Source of the DNA: Oscillospiraceae bacterium
GTDB taxonomy: Bacteria; Bacillota; Clostridia; Oscillospirales; Acutalibacteraceae
Assembly: GCA_022483045.1 (NCBI GenBank)
Contig: JAKVOA010000002.1
Location: 426,501-490,500, forward strand
Reading direction: 5' to 3'
DNA length: 64,000 nucleotides
A model generated the notes under the pieces. It did not search any database and was not told the origin of the DNA. It was given only the letters and a program-made list of their open reading frames with translations. A program made the translations under genes and the position numbers. Within the stretch, counting starts at the first letter, position 1, and each line of letters starts with the position of its first letter. Below, piece by piece: positions 1 to 8,600 of this stretch.

Positions 1-1476
1 GGGCCCATATTCAGCTTCAGGATCACAGATAATGATGTCATCATCTGTGACAAGGAACACATTGGCAATCTCACGCTTGGCGGAGAAGGACTTGCCGCTG
101 CCCGGCGTACCGAGAATCAGGCCATTCGGATTTTTCAGGAGCTTGCGGTCCACCATAATGAGGTTATTGGAGAGAGCGTTCAGACCGCAATAGAGGGCTT
201 CTTTGCCCAACTGGAAAAGCTCCTGCGTTGTAAACGGCACAAAGATCGCTGTGCTTGAGGTGGTAAGCCCGCGCTCAATTTCCACCTGATTGCAGGCCAG
301 CGGCAGGCTGCTCATCAGCCCTTCTTCCTGTCGAAAATCGAGGCGGGTCAGCAGGCAGTTGTGCTGCTGCGCGATGGAGCTGGCCTGCAGGAGAATGTTG
401 TCGAGCTGCTGTTTGGTATCGGCGGTGTTGAGGAGCAGGAAGGTGATGAGAAACATTCGCTCGTTATGGCTCTGCAGGTCCTGAAGCAGTTTTTTGGCCT
501 CAGTGCCGTAGGTGGCAAGGTCCGACGGGATAATGTCCATATCGTAACCACTGCGGACGGCCTTCTTCTGTTCCTCTATCTTCATTTTGTCGAGGTCGGT
601 GATTTTGCGCTTGATGGTCTTGATGGCCTTCATCTGATCGACAGTGCGGAAGTGCATCGTAAGAATCAGGCTGGATTCCATATCAAGGAATTCCTTGATC
701 ACGCGGTCGTTCATCTCCGGTGCGAGAATCTGAAGGAAAGAGACAGCACCGACCTTCTTGCCCATCCCAAACATGTTGCCTTTTGCAAACTCAAAGGAAG
801 ATGGGGCAATGAAGTCCTTGACGGACAGGCCGGAAGGCACCAGCCAATCCCACGAAAACCGGAATGGTGCCTGTTCGCCTGTGTGGAACATATCATAGAG
901 CAGGTGCAGACGCTCATATCCATTCAGCGTTTCAGCAGCAACGCCGAGCTGCTTGAAGTTATTCAGGATGTCAGTTTCAATGCGCTCCAGACGTGGCTTT
1001 GCCAGCTTTGCGGTGTCCGCTTCAATACCAAAGGTGAGATATTTGGTTTTTACCAAACCATTGTTCCCCTTGGCCTGCTGATTCTGAAGCATCTCGGTGT
1101 ACTCACGCCGAATGTCGTCAAAATCATCGCCCTTTGGCGCGATGGCAACATTCTGGCTGAAGCTCTCCTTAGAGGCCGTCGCGTCAAAGCAGGTAATCTG
1201 ACACCGGACGGACGGGTCAAAATAATTCAGGAAATCGCACCAGCCGTCAAACACGGCGGTCTGGTCCTCCGGCTGACTGAGCTGATAGTTGATGTCCTGA
1301 AACTGAATGGTTTTTGAATAGAAATGATCCGTAACGCGGCAGATGCCGTCCGCGTACATCCGCTGGAAGGGAATACTGTCTTGCGCTGACAGCTTTTTCT
1401 TATCGCCCTGCCGCTTCGCCTTTGCGATTGCTGCCTCGATTGCTTTTCTGTCCGCGCGTGTTAGCTTTTTGGACAA
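1..1476 (-). CDS. virB4: VirB4/TraE-like conjugation ATPase (3' end cut by window)
   Basis: This is the energy-supplying ATPase of a type IV secretion (conjugation) machine, acting at the cytoplasmic face of the membrane. The frame opens at a TTG (1474-1476) preceded by GGAGG nine bases upstream, and stays in phase to the window edge, giving 492 residues. Residues about 456-463 read GTPGSGKS, a Walker A loop, followed by the CDPEAEY segment typical of VirB4 proteins. The Walker B and C-terminal part lie outside the window. Its start lies 77 bases inside the 3' end of the PrgI gene, so the two are probably translationally coupled. Family membership is firm; the TTG start is inferred from the ribosome binding site. 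Confidence 0.88.
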   Translation of the reverse strand, partial: MSKKLTRADRKAIEAAIAKAKRQGDKKKLSAQDSIPFQRMYADGICRVTDHFYSKTIQFQDINYQLSQPEDQTAVFDGWCDFLNYFDPSVRCQITCFDATASKESFSQNVAIAPKGDDFDDIRREYTEMLQNQQAKGNNGLVKTKYLTFGIEADTAKLAKPRLERIETDILNNFKQLGVAAETLNGYERLHLLYDMFHTGEQAPFRFSWDWLVPSGLSVKDFIAPSSFEFAKGNMFGMGKKVGAVSFLQILAPEMNDRVIKEFLDMESSLILTMHFRTVDQMKAIKTIKRKITDLDKMKIEEQKKAVRSGYDMDIIPSDLATYGTEAKKLLQDLQSHNERMFLITFLLLNTADTKQQLDNILLQASSIAQQHNCLLTRLDFRQEEGLMSSLPLACNQVEIERGLTTSSTAIFVPFTTQELFQLGKEALYCGLNALSNNLIMVDRKLLKNPNGLILGTPGSGKSFSAKREIANVFLVTDDDIIICDPEAEYGP

Positions 1477-1828
1477 TCTGTTTTACCTCCTCGTCAAGTT
1501 TTTCCTGCCGTTCCAACACGGCATAGAAATTGTTTGTTTCATACGGCCTTCGTTTGGGGCGCAGGAAGTAGACCCGGAAAATGTTGCGGAGGATCTTCTC
1601 CAGCGGCAGCCCGTTTTTTTCGTACATGGCAAGTAAAAAGAACGGCACCATCACAAGAATCATGCTGATGGACGCCGCACTCACGCTTACCTTGCTTCGG
1701 ATTAAAAAGAAAAGCGGCACTCCCACAAGGATGCCGCTCCCAAAGCAGATCAGTTGTCTTTTGGTAAGGTTGAGCATGACCTTTGTTTTCACGGCGGTCA
1801 GGTCTTTTGGTACGGGAACGTATGCCAT
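1400..1828 (-). CDS. PrgI family conjugation membrane protein
   Basis: A 142-aa protein with two closely spaced hydrophobic segments (about residues 27-45 and 50-68) after a short basic N-terminus that reads MAYVPVPKDL, as in PrgI family proteins of Gram-positive conjugative elements. PrgI is the small inner-membrane partner (VirB3-like) encoded just before VirB4, which is the arrangement here. The C-terminal 40 residues are basic and coiled-coil-like, and their codons overlap the start of virB4. Start ATG has a GGAGGTGAT ribosome binding site. Function is from family knowledge and position. Confidence 0.85.
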   Translation of the reverse strand: MAYVPVPKDLTAVKTKVMLNLTKRQLICFGSGILVGVPLFFLIRSKVSVSAASISMILVMVPFFLLAMYEKNGLPLEKILRNIFRVYFLRPKRRPYETNNFYAVLERQEKLDEEVKQIVQKANTRGQKSNRGSNRKGEAAGR

Positions 1829-1841
1829 TTCATCACCTCCA

Positions 1842-2711
1842 TCAGTGCGCGTTAAAGATACTCTTGGAAACGGAGCCGGTCTTGAACAACGTAAAGGCCA
1901 GCAGTACGGTATAGCCCATGCATGTCCAGATCGCCTTGCTCACATCCGTGTCAACCGCAATGTTCTGAATCAGGACGGCATAAATTGCCACGCAGACAAT
2001 AATCAGGAATGCCTGAAATGCCAGCGCGAATAGGGATCGCAGATAGTTTTGGCCCATCTGTCCCCACTCTCGGTTCAACATGGTGGCCATCGGGATCGGC
2101 GCGATTGACGTGACAAGATAAATCTCGATCATTCGGCCATAGACAATGACAAATATGCAGATCGTGAGCACCCACATGGTAATGCCGACAAAGAGGCTCT
2201 GGAACCACAGCCCAAACAGCGGGCCAATGTCCATAGCGTTCAGCCGAGCTTCAAGGTCCGTTACAACGGAAGTAATGTCGATAGATGTGTTGGCTACGAT
2301 GACGCCGCCTGCACGGTTGACTACACGCTGGCCGAGGTCAAACACGCCCATCACGATATTCCATGTATTCGACACAATCGTTACGGCGCAAAAAGTTTTG
2401 AAAATCCACTTGAAGAACATCCATGTATCGACATCGTGCATATTGTTCTTTTCCGTAATGAGCTGGATGAGTTCTATGGTCATGACAAACGCGAGAATCA
2501 CGCCAGCGATTGGCATAATCACCGTGTCCGACAGGTTCCGAATCATCGAATAGATACTGCCGTTCCACGCCTGTGGCGTCGTGCCGACCTGACCGCTGAT
2601 TTCCCCGACCCTCTGATTCACAGTATCGAAAAGGCCAGTAAGATTACTGATAATACCGCCGACGAGAATCTGCCGCAGCCAGTCTGTAATGGCCTGTTTG
2701 ATAATATCCAA
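1842..2711 (-). CDS. VirB6/TrbL-like conjugal transfer membrane protein
   Basis: A 289-aa polytopic protein with about five to six hydrophobic segments between residues 60 and 285 and an amphipathic N-terminus (MDIIKQAITDWL). Length, topology and position between a Maff2 pilin-like gene and prgI-virB4 match the VirB6/TrbL channel component of Firmicutes conjugative elements. It would form part of the membrane channel that passes DNA. The start ATG has AGGAGGGAAA upstream. Sequence identity to VirB6 is generally low, so the call rests mostly on topology and gene order. Confidence 0.82.
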   Translation of the reverse strand: MDIIKQAITDWLRQILVGGIISNLTGLFDTVNQRVGEISGQVGTTPQAWNGSIYSMIRNLSDTVIMPIAGVILAFVMTIELIQLITEKNNMHDVDTWMFFKWIFKTFCAVTIVSNTWNIVMGVFDLGQRVVNRAGGVIVANTSIDITSVVTDLEARLNAMDIGPLFGLWFQSLFVGITMWVLTICIFVIVYGRMIEIYLVTSIAPIPMATMLNREWGQMGQNYLRSLFALAFQAFLIIVCVAIYAVLIQNIAVDTDVSKAIWTCMGYTVLLAFTLFKTGSVSKSIFNAH

Positions 2712-2794
2712 GTTTTGTTTCCCTCCTTTCTCCCGGCCCCTCTGTGTCGAGAGGCCGGGATGGGATCAGATTTGTGTGTCAGGCGTGAGTGAAA

Positions 2795-3013
2795 TCAGGT
2801 GTGGAGCAGGTTGGACAGCATGGGAACAAGGACGAGGCCGATCAGAGCGACGCCGCCGCCAGCCATCAGCTGCTTGATGCCCTGGGACTTTGCGCCGGGG
2901 TTGTCGTTGCCGTAGCCTTCCAGCAGGTTGATGCCGCCCCAGATGCAGAGGCCGCCGCCAAGTGCGATAACGAGGGTCTGAAGAACGCCGATAGCCGAAG
3001 TAAAAAATTCCAT
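2795..3013 (-). CDS. Maff2 family small membrane protein (pilin-like)
   Basis: A 72-aa protein with two hydrophobic helices separated by a short polar loop containing YGNDNPGAKSQG, the signature layout of the Maff2 family found in CTn/Tn1549-type elements. Its size and two-helix form resemble VirB2-type pilins, so it may be the conjugation pore or pilus subunit; that is inference. It lies immediately upstream of the VirB6-like gene in the transfer operon. A hairpin 50-90 bases upstream (3067-3104) may set its expression relative to the genes before it. Confidence 0.85.
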   Translation of the reverse strand: MEFFTSAIGVLQTLVIALGGGLCIWGGINLLEGYGNDNPGAKSQGIKQLMAGGGVALIGLVLVPMLSNLLHT

Positions 3014-3052
3014 AATTTATTTTGCCGGAATATATGGGATGAAGATTTGTGT

Positions 3053-3175
3053 TTACGGACAGCAAAGCCGGAATGAAACCGCAGACGCGGCTCCCGATTC
3101 CGGCAATCTCCTTTCAAATTTTGAGATAAAATGATTCATACCGGCTTTGCCATTCGCAGTGTTGATGTGTTTCAT
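3053..3175 (-). CDS. possible 40-aa leader ORF upstream of Maff2 gene
   Basis: An ATG at 3173-3175 with GGAGAG about ten bases upstream opens a 40-codon frame. Its translation begins MKHINTANGKAGMNHF and ends before the Maff2 gene. I do not recognise it. It overlaps a hairpin (3067-3104), so it may be a leader peptide or simply chance. Confidence 0.25.
   Translation of the reverse strand: MKHINTANGKAGMNHFISKFERRLPESGAASAVSFRLCCP
3067..3104 (-). terminator. hairpin upstream of Maff2 gene
   Basis: Eight-base arms GCCGGAAT and ATTCCGGC flank a 22-base loop, followed on the minus strand by TTTGCTG. The short T run makes it a weak terminator or a processing site, possibly setting pilin-like Maff2 expression apart from upstream genes. 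Confidence 0.35.
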
Positions 3176-3246
3176 TGTCGGTTGTCTCTCCTTTACGGAT
3201 GTGTCATATATTTGATATGGCCGTCCTTTCGCGCGGCCATGATCGG

Positions 3247-3609
3247 TTAATTGCTGCTTTCAGGCCAGATCAGCCCATGAAAGCCAGGGATGTAATCCAT
3301 AAAATCAAAAGGAGAGCTGCGCGTATCAAGCGGCCTCAGCTCTCCATTCGCGGTAACGGCAAGCAGGTTCACAGGAATTTTGCTCACGGCGCTGTTGCCG
3401 CTGCAAATTTCTGCAAAACACTCTCTCACGGGAATGACACGGACAATATCCAGATCGCCAAAAATATCGAGCTGGTATTCAGCCGGTCTTGTGATCGTCC
3501 GGCCATTGTCCAGCTCGATATACATGGTGTTATCCGATTCCTGAATGGTGATGCTCAGAATATGATCTGTATTCAGATATTCATCGCCGATAAAAGCGAA
3601 TCTTCCCAT
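3247..3609 (-). CDS. conserved element protein of unknown function (120 aa)
   Basis: A 120-aa acidic soluble protein starting MGRFAFIGDEYLN. I do not recognise a domain. The first half looks like a small beta-rich fold (a run of short strands with IELDNGRTITRP). It sits just downstream of the coupling protein gene, with nine bases between them and GGAGGT before the ATG, so it is co-transcribed with the transfer genes. Small single-strand-binding or regulatory proteins often occupy this position in related elements, but nothing in the sequence proves either. Confidence 0.6.
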   Translation of the reverse strand: MGRFAFIGDEYLNTDHILSITIQESDNTMYIELDNGRTITRPAEYQLDIFGDLDIVRVIPVRECFAEICSGNSAVSKIPVNLLAVTANGELRPLDTRSSPFDFMDYIPGFHGLIWPESSN

Positions 3610-3618
3610 AGTACCTCC

Positions 3619-5373
3619 TTAATTTTCCGAGGCGTCTACTTCAAACGTCTCATATACGTCATCCGGTTTTGTTTTCAGCCGCGCTCGCAGATATTTTTCA
3701 ATATCGAAAGCGTTGCGCGGGTCCGCGTCGGACAGATATTTGTAGTTGGGATGCCGTGTAATGTCGTACTTGTCCGAGAGAAATGGGCGGACGCCCCGGA
3801 GCTGAAGAATACACTTGCCGCCGTCCATAACGGCAAGCTCATCCTGGCTCATCAGCTCCTTGCCGAGCTTCTGGTAATTGAGGCTGTGCGAGGTTTCCCG
3901 TCCCCGGCTTTCGCCGGTGTTGAAGGTGTCGATGGTTTCCTTGCCCAGCGCCGCGGACAGCTCTTTGAGAGTCGTCGGTTCTTTGCCGCCGAGAAAAATC
4001 GAGCTGTCGCAGTTGCCGATGATCGTGTCGGCGTTGTCTTTATACAGAGCCTTGAGTTGGGATTGCGCCTGCAAAACGAGGCAGGCGGAAATCTCGCGGC
4101 TTCGGATCGTGGCCATGAGCTTTTCCAGCTTTGGTATCTGGCCGATGTTGGCGCACTCGTCGATCAGGCACCGCACGTGAACCGGCAGATGTCCGCCGTA
4201 TACGTCGTCCGCCTTTTCGCAGAGTAGGTTGAAAAGCTGCGTGTAGCACATGGAGATGAGAAAGTTGAACGTGTCGTCGGTATCGGACATGATAAGAAAC
4301 AGCGCCGTTTTTCGGTCGCCCAGCGTGTCCAGCTCCAATTCGTCGTAGGCCGTGACCTCCCGCAGCTCCGCAATGTCAAACGGCGCAAGACGCGCGCCGC
4401 AGGAAATTAAAATGGATTTTGCGGTCTTGCCCGCCGCCAGCTTATATTTCTTGTACTGCCTGACGGCAAAGTGGTTTGGGGTTTTCTTTTCCAGCTCTTT
4501 GAACATAATGTCAACGGGATTTTCAAATTCCTCGTCGTCCTCCCGGACCTCAGAAGCGTTGATAAATTCGATCAGCGTGGCAAAATTCTGTTCCTCCACC
4601 GGGGCTTCATAGTGGATGTAGCCAATTAGTGCGCAGTAAAGTAACGTCTCGGCTTTGACCCAAAAATCATCGCCGGATTTTCCTTCTCCTTTGGTGTTGG
4701 CAATCAGCGTGGTTACGAGCTTCAAAATGTCCTTTTCACTGTGAATGTAAGCAAAAGGGTTATAGTGCATGGATTTTTTGAAGTTGATGGTGTTCAGAAT
4801 TTTGATCTGATACCCCTCGCGGAGCAGCAGCGTTCCACACTCCACAACCACGCTGCCCTTCGGGTCAGTGACAACATAGGAACAATAACACTGAATCAAA
4901 TTTGGCTTGAGCCAAAACCTTGTCTTTCCGGAACCGGAACCGCCCACGACCAGGACATTTTTATTCCGGGCCGTTTTGGGGTCCTTCGGACGGTTGTTCA
5001 TGGTAAGACGCTCCGTGGCTGTCAGAATCACATTGTTTTTGAATACCGGGTCTTCATAGGGCTTGATGTCCTCCTGCGTGCCCCAGCGCGCCGTGCCGTA
5101 CTCCATATTCTTCCGGAATTTTTTGGCGTTTTTGCTCTTTACATAGACGGCAAGGCGCATAGCTGCGGCAATACAAATGCCAACCAGCAGGTCAACCGGG
5201 TGGAAACTCGGAAGTGTAGACTGAAAAGCCGCCGAAAAGCCCTCCATGATGTTCAAAGCTTTGGCAGAAAAGTCATTGCCCGGAGCGAGACGAACCGCCT
5301 GCCCGATTTTGGTGCCGTACAATGCAATGAAGGCATAGGGCAGGTTTGGAAGAATGATCTTCTTCGCGTTCAC
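3619..5373 (-). CDS. virD4: VirD4/TraG family type IV coupling protein
   Basis: A 584-aa coupling protein that links the relaxase-DNA complex to the secretion channel. There are two N-terminal membrane segments (about residues 8-25 and 60-77), a Walker A loop GGSGSGKT at 144-151, and a Walker B-like LIDECANIG near residue 400. The segment ARWGTQEDIKPY before the ATPase domain is typical of the Firmicutes branch. The start is a GTG that overlaps the pcfB stop by four bases (GTGA), which indicates translational coupling. The order pcfB-virD4 is diagnostic of Tn1549/CTn-like elements. Confidence 0.93.
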   Translation of the reverse strand: MNAKKIILPNLPYAFIALYGTKIGQAVRLAPGNDFSAKALNIMEGFSAAFQSTLPSFHPVDLLVGICIAAAMRLAVYVKSKNAKKFRKNMEYGTARWGTQEDIKPYEDPVFKNNVILTATERLTMNNRPKDPKTARNKNVLVVGGSGSGKTRFWLKPNLIQCYCSYVVTDPKGSVVVECGTLLLREGYQIKILNTINFKKSMHYNPFAYIHSEKDILKLVTTLIANTKGEGKSGDDFWVKAETLLYCALIGYIHYEAPVEEQNFATLIEFINASEVREDDEEFENPVDIMFKELEKKTPNHFAVRQYKKYKLAAGKTAKSILISCGARLAPFDIAELREVTAYDELELDTLGDRKTALFLIMSDTDDTFNFLISMCYTQLFNLLCEKADDVYGGHLPVHVRCLIDECANIGQIPKLEKLMATIRSREISACLVLQAQSQLKALYKDNADTIIGNCDSSIFLGGKEPTTLKELSAALGKETIDTFNTGESRGRETSHSLNYQKLGKELMSQDELAVMDGGKCILQLRGVRPFLSDKYDITRHPNYKYLSDADPRNAFDIEKYLRARLKTKPDDVYETFEVDASEN

Positions 5374-5861
5374 AGTTCCCGCCCCATTTCCTTGTTCTTG
5401 ACCTTGTCCTGCGATTTCGCGCGGACAATATCAGCCAGCTTGCGAATTTGTGCGACGATGGATGGCTTGCTTTTCTGCTGTACCTGCTTCGCGGTAAACT
5501 CGGTAAAGGCCGATGTCAGGGCATCTGTGTCGCGGGCCTTGAAAAAAACAAGGTATTTCGGCGGTGAAACGCTGTGATCTTTCTTCACGGCATAATCGAC
5601 GCCATATTTTCTGGCCACGCGCTCAAATGCTTTGATGTTACTGTCGGTGATCTCAATATTGCTTACGCCCTGGTTCTGCCCGACAAGCTGTTTGACCGTT
5701 TGCTTGCCCATTGGCTTCACAGGGCCTGATACGCGCTTCTCCCGCTTTTTTTCTTTGCGGTAGGCGAGGTATTTTGACATGGCTTCTTTCAATACGCGAG
5801 CCGTCAGCTTTGTGGTGCTGATTGCCAGCGTAATAGATTTTGATTCAACTTCTTCCTGCAT
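5370..5861 (-). CDS. pcfB: PcfB family (DUF3801) conjugation protein
   Basis: A 163-aa protein with a basic N-terminal helix followed by a compact domain (about residues 60-125) containing ITDSNIKAFERVARKYGVDY and the later PKYLVFFKARDTDAL, as seen in PcfB/DUF3801 proteins. In pCF10 the PcfB protein accompanies the coupling protein and relaxase during DNA transfer. The gene is fused in expression to virD4 through a four-base overlap. The C-terminus is strongly basic and may contact DNA. Confidence 0.85.
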   Translation of the reverse strand: MQEEVESKSITLAISTTKLTARVLKEAMSKYLAYRKEKKREKRVSGPVKPMGKQTVKQLVGQNQGVSNIEITDSNIKAFERVARKYGVDYAVKKDHSVSPPKYLVFFKARDTDALTSAFTEFTAKQVQQKSKPSIVAQIRKLADIVRAKSQDKVKNKEMGREL

Positions 5862-5952
5862 TGAGCCTCCTCCTTTCCAGAAAATTTGATGGATTCAGAT
5901 TGATAACTAAGGTGGAACGCCAAGCCTGTAAAGCAAATGTCTGTTATTCAAA

Positions 5953-6372
5953 TCACCGTTCCTCCTTGGCCGCCGCTTTGGGATGATCGGGCTTTATGGT
6001 TTCTGTGGGAACCGCGAACACCCGATGACCTATTTTTAAAAACGCCTCCGGCTTACGGAATTTCTCAAGATATTTGTCTTGAAGCTCCTTTGGGATAGAG
6101 GCAAAATCATCCTCGCCCAAGCCGCAAATGAAGAACTTTCCGACGATGATGTCCATAATTTCGCTGTTTTCGTCCTTAACTGCCCGGTTCATGGGAAGGC
6201 CGATATTTTTGCCGTCCTCATTGCAGACAATGGCAATCGGATCGTCATAGAAATAGGCGGCCTCAATGCTGCCGCCGACAGCCCGTTGGAGCGAATCCAG
6301 GTCACTGCCGATCTCTGCCATGACAGCCGGTTTTCCGGGCTCCACAAGCACCACATCAATTTTTCCATTCAT
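5953..6372 (-). CDS. DUF3846 domain protein
   Basis: A 139-aa protein beginning MNGKIDVVLVEPGKPAVMAE; I chose this start over an upstream in-frame ATG at 6426 because AGAGAGGAGA lies properly spaced before it. The N-terminal half, with DLDSLQRAVGGSIEAAYF and DDPIAIVCNEDGKNIGLPMNR, is the DUF3846 pattern, a small domain common on conjugative elements and phages of Clostridia. The role is unknown; the C-terminal 50 residues are basic and element-specific. Confidence 0.75.
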   Translation of the reverse strand: MNGKIDVVLVEPGKPAVMAEIGSDLDSLQRAVGGSIEAAYFYDDPIAIVCNEDGKNIGLPMNRAVKDENSEIMDIIVGKFFICGLGEDDFASIPKELQDKYLEKFRKPEAFLKIGHRVFAVPTETIKPDHPKAAAKEER

Positions 6373-6415
6373 GCTGATTTCTCCTCTCTCTGGAAATGCA
6401 AAAAGCCGGTGCGGT

Positions 6416-7312
6416 TCATTTCCCACACCGGCCTTCGCCGTACATATCGTGATTTACGAGGGATGCATAGTAATTGTCGATAGTGATCGGCGCGTTGTAA
6501 ATTGTTGTGAGCAGATACTGCTTGATGTTCCGCACCTCAGTCGTGTTTTTATCAAGGCAGTCGAAAACGAACTGGATATGCTCTGAGTTGACCTTCAGAA
6601 GCCGAGATTTGACCGATTCAGCCGGAAAGTCATTGCCAGCGATACGGATATATCTGCGTTTTGAACAGACCGTTTCTGTCATAAGCTCAACGATTTCATC
6701 CAACCGGTCTTTTTCATATGGCTTATTGTGCAGCAGAATGTCATACTCGATGTTATCCCGGATCAGTTCCCGATATGAATCCATATATTGCGCATCCGAT
6801 TCCCTTCGATTCGCCTCCGGCAGCCTGGCTGCCGCCTCCTGCGTTCCATCGGAACGGAAAGGAATGGAATCGGTATTTAATACTTCCGTATTTTGTTTTT
6901 TAGTATTTGTTATATCTATATTTAATTGCGTTGGATTTCCCGACGACGGTTTTCCCGTTGACGGATTATCCGTTGTCGGATTTCCCGACGACGGCTTTTC
7001 CAACAACGGCTCGGACGAAACCGGACTTTCATGGATGACATACTCATTGCCGCTGAACTTCCCGCTGGCATCGGTTTTCTGGTGTCGGCGGATATAGCCA
7101 GCAGCTTCCAATTCATTGACAGCGGAGCGTATCGCGTCCTTGCTTTCCCGGTTGATATGAGAAAGCCCTGCCAGCGTGTAATCCCAATCGTCCGGAAGCG
7201 ACAGCATCTGCGAGAGCAGGCCCTTTGCTTTCAGCGAAAGTTCCTTGTCGCGCAGGTGGTAATTCGACATGACCGTGTAGTTCTGACTTTTTTCGACGCG
7301 AAATACCGCCAT
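6416..7312 (-). CDS. replication initiator-like protein (winged helix plus DUF6017)
   Basis: The protein starts MAVFRVEKSQNYTVMSNYHL and carries a RepA-like winged-helix domain in residues 1-95. A proline/glycine-rich linker with repeats of KPSSGNPTT type follows, then a C-terminal DUF6017-like helical domain ending near MYGEGRCGK. Such proteins are thought to act in replication or control of CTn-type elements. A GTG at 7321 overlaps the previous gene by four bases, but the internal ATG at 7312 has GAGGTGA in front, so I prefer it. The 3' end overlaps the extended DUF3846 frame slightly, as expected in a compact operon. Confidence 0.8.
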   Translation of the reverse strand: MAVFRVEKSQNYTVMSNYHLRDKELSLKAKGLLSQMLSLPDDWDYTLAGLSHINRESKDAIRSAVNELEAAGYIRRHQKTDASGKFSGNEYVIHESPVSSEPLLEKPSSGNPTTDNPSTGKPSSGNPTQLNIDITNTKKQNTEVLNTDSIPFRSDGTQEAAARLPEANRRESDAQYMDSYRELIRDNIEYDILLHNKPYEKDRLDEIVELMTETVCSKRRYIRIAGNDFPAESVKSRLLKVNSEHIQFVFDCLDKNTTEVRNIKQYLLTTIYNAPITIDNYYASLVNHDMYGEGRCGK

Positions 7313-7317
7313 GCCAA

Positions 7318-7602
7318 TCACCTCGACATCTGGTGCTTTTTCGTGTCGTAGAGGATATGACCCTCGATCACCCGCGCGTGCTTGAAAATCCTGATGTCGC
7401 CGTGCTTTTGGGCTGATAAGGCTTTCTGGTAGCCTTCTTCACTCAGAAACACCCGGTACTTATAACCTTTATCTCCGACGGGGGAGTTATGGGTCAGCAC
7501 ATCAAACTCGATCATGTGCCGGGTAGTATCAAAAAAACGTTCCAGCGCAAGGAGATCATGCCCCTGAATGACAGTTGGAGATGGAGAGTTGATATAGTTC
7601 AT
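7318..7602 (-). CDS. hypothetical element protein (94 aa)
   Basis: A 94-aa protein with residues such as MIEFDVLTHNSPVGDKG and RVFLSEEGYQKAL, and no domain I recognise. It ends directly at the start of the replication initiator-like gene (four-base overlap with its GTG) and has GGAGG before its ATG, so it belongs to the same transcript downstream of parA-parB. It could be a small accessory of partition or replication; that is only positional inference. Confidence 0.55.
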   Translation of the reverse strand: MNYINSPSPTVIQGHDLLALERFFDTTRHMIEFDVLTHNSPVGDKGYKYRVFLSEEGYQKALSAQKHGDIRIFKHARVIEGHILYDTKKHQMSR

Positions 7603-7658
7603 ACGGCCTCCTTCTTTCGTTTCGTATTTGAAGTAAATATCCCATCAGAAATGGCAAA

Positions 7659-7698
7659 ACGGCAGCGGATCGCTCAACGTTCAAGCGACTGCTGCCGT
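7659..7698 (-). terminator. terminator at original end of parB
   Basis: Arms ACGGCAGC and GCTGCCGT enclose the last codons and TGA of the extended parB frame, and the minus strand continues TTTTGCC. Its location at 7674 rather than at the TAG (7944) supports the idea that parB originally ended here. Confidence 0.5.
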
Positions 7699-8600
7699 TT
7701 TCGCTGCCATTGTTCCAGCAGCTTGATGATCGTATCCTGTTTCTGTTTTGGGGTAAACGACTTTGGAAAAAACTTGTTGATGGTCTCGCCAGGAAGCGTC
7801 ACCTTGTCGATGTCTTTCTTTTCCTCGCTCATAACAGCCATAATCACATCTTCGCTGAGTTTACCTTCCTGTGAAAACTTTTTGAGCCGCTGAGCCTGAG
7901 AAAGAGAAGGGGTTGCCTGACAGTTTTCTACTTCTTCAAAAAGCTACTGCTGCTCGTCTTTGGTGAGGTAGGAAAGCTCAACAGCAGGATTGAACGCCAT
8001 GCGGCGGTCATCGACCATTGCAAGCATTTCTGGGATAAGCTCTGTCAGGCGGATATAACGCTGAACCTGATTACGACTTTCACCGGCTTGTTCAGCTAAT
8101 AGCTGATCGGCTCTTTTGCTTTCCAACTTCGTCCCAAGTTGGGACGAAGTTAAATCTGCCCGATTTCCCTGATGTTTCATTGCCTCCAACTTCAATTTGA
8201 AAGCGAAAGCACGTTCACTGGGCAGGATGTTCTCTCGCTGCAAATTGCTGTCAACCATGAGAATCGTCGCCGCGTCATCATCAAGATTGCGTACCAGAAC
8301 CGGCATGGATTCGATGCCTGCAAGCTGGCAGGCGTGCTGGCGGCGGTGTCCCGACACAAGCTCGTAGCCGCCTTCCGGCCGGGGCCTTGCGATTGCAGGA
8401 ACCAATACGCCATGTTCCTTGATGCTCTGCACGGTATCAAGCATGGCCTGATCGTCCAGCACCTTGAAAGGGTGATTTTTGAACGGAAAAAGCTGGTCAA
8501 CGGCAATCTCCCGAACCTGCTCGCCGGTAGCCGTGGCGGCATCAGGGGTAAAAATATCATCGTACCCCTTCAGTTCTATCTTTTTGTCGCTGCCTTTCAA
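7674..8600 (-). pseudogene. parB: ParB-like partition protein interrupted by in-frame TAG
   Basis: The frame begins at a TTG (8600) behind GGAGGTGAT and overlaps the parA 3' end by 44 bases. The first 218 codons give a ParB/Spo0J N-terminal domain (GYELVSGHRRQHACQLAG), the middle helix-turn-helix region (LLAEQAGESRNQVQRYIRLTE) and ELSYLTKDEQQ. A TAG follows (7944-7946). The same frame then continues for 89 more codons with ParB-family C-terminal sequence (TPSLSQAQRLKKFSQEGKL, then FTPKQKQDTIIKLLEQ) to a TGA at 7674. Thus either the gene is broken by a nonsense change, or a truncated 218-aa protein is made, or the amber is read through. DNA binding could survive truncation; the C-terminal part would be lost. 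Confidence 0.8.

Noticed and set aside
361..1317. 318-codon frame on the plus strand
   Set aside because: It lies antisense to the VirB4 frame, which has Walker A and a ribosome binding site; codon shadow only.
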